A DNA stretch of 6,287 nucleotides from an uncultured Ignavibacteriales bacterium (lineage in GTDB: Bacteria; Bacteroidota; Ignavibacteria; Ignavibacteriales; Ignavibacteriaceae). The stretch covers positions 1 through 6,287 of the forward strand of contig CAJXGP010000134.1 in assembly GCA_913053915.1 (NCBI GenBank), written 5' to 3'. Below, piece by piece: positions 6,276 through 6,287 of this stretch (position 1 is its first letter; each line of letters starts with the position of its first letter). The notes beneath the pieces were generated by a model. That model saw only the letters and a program-made list of their open reading frames with translations, did not search any database and was not told where the DNA came from. Both the position numbers and the translations under genes were made by a program.

Positions 6276-6287
6276 TCGAAATATTTT

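Noticed and set aside
1..6287. Possible mobile element, phage, CRISPR or defence system in the window
   Set aside because: No transposase, integrase, terminal repeats, repeat-spacer arrays or known defence domains. All genes have ordinary housekeeping or family matches and similar AT-rich codon use.

Overview
This is an AT-rich stretch of ordinary bacterial chromosome. It holds four complete genes on the + strand and the 5' end of a fifth gene on the - strand. I see no phage, transposon, CRISPR, toxin-antitoxin or defence genes, and no tRNA or rRNA. The low GC content (about one third G+C by eye), the AT-rich intergenic DNA and the protein types suggest the Bacteroidota/Chlorobiota/Ignavibacteriota group. 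The MutS, the Thermotoga-type DAHP synthase and the DUF1684 lipoprotein are the types I have in mind. Shine-Dalgarno sequences precede two of the genes, which fits Ignavibacteriota-like lineages better than classical Bacteroidia. This placement is inference, not a database result.

Layout: positions 1-213 (- strand) encode the first 71 residues of an alpha/beta-hydrolase-fold esterase whose gene runs off the left edge. A divergent non-coding region (214-657) follows. It contains two perfect inverted repeats and short motifs resembling the Bacteroidota -33/-7 promoter. From 658 all genes read rightward: mutS (mismatch recognition ATPase), a DUF1684 lipoprotein of unknown function, aroF (type I-beta DAHP synthase with an N-terminal regulatory domain), a 198-bp gap, and tyrA (prephenate dehydrogenase with a C-terminal ACT domain).

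Functionally, aroF carries out the first committed step of the shikimate pathway, and tyrA carries out the oxidative step of the tyrosine branch. Both carry small-molecule-binding regulatory domains, so flux is probably controlled by aromatic end products. mutS is a separate housekeeping function. The lipoprotein sits 27 bp before aroF and 59 bp after mutS, so the three could share a transcript, while tyrA probably has its own promoter.

No previously undescribed system is evident. The points most worth a second look are the inverted repeats in the divergent region, the replaced active-site serine in TyrA, the forced TTG start of tyrA, and the DUF1684 lipoprotein placed next to aroF.
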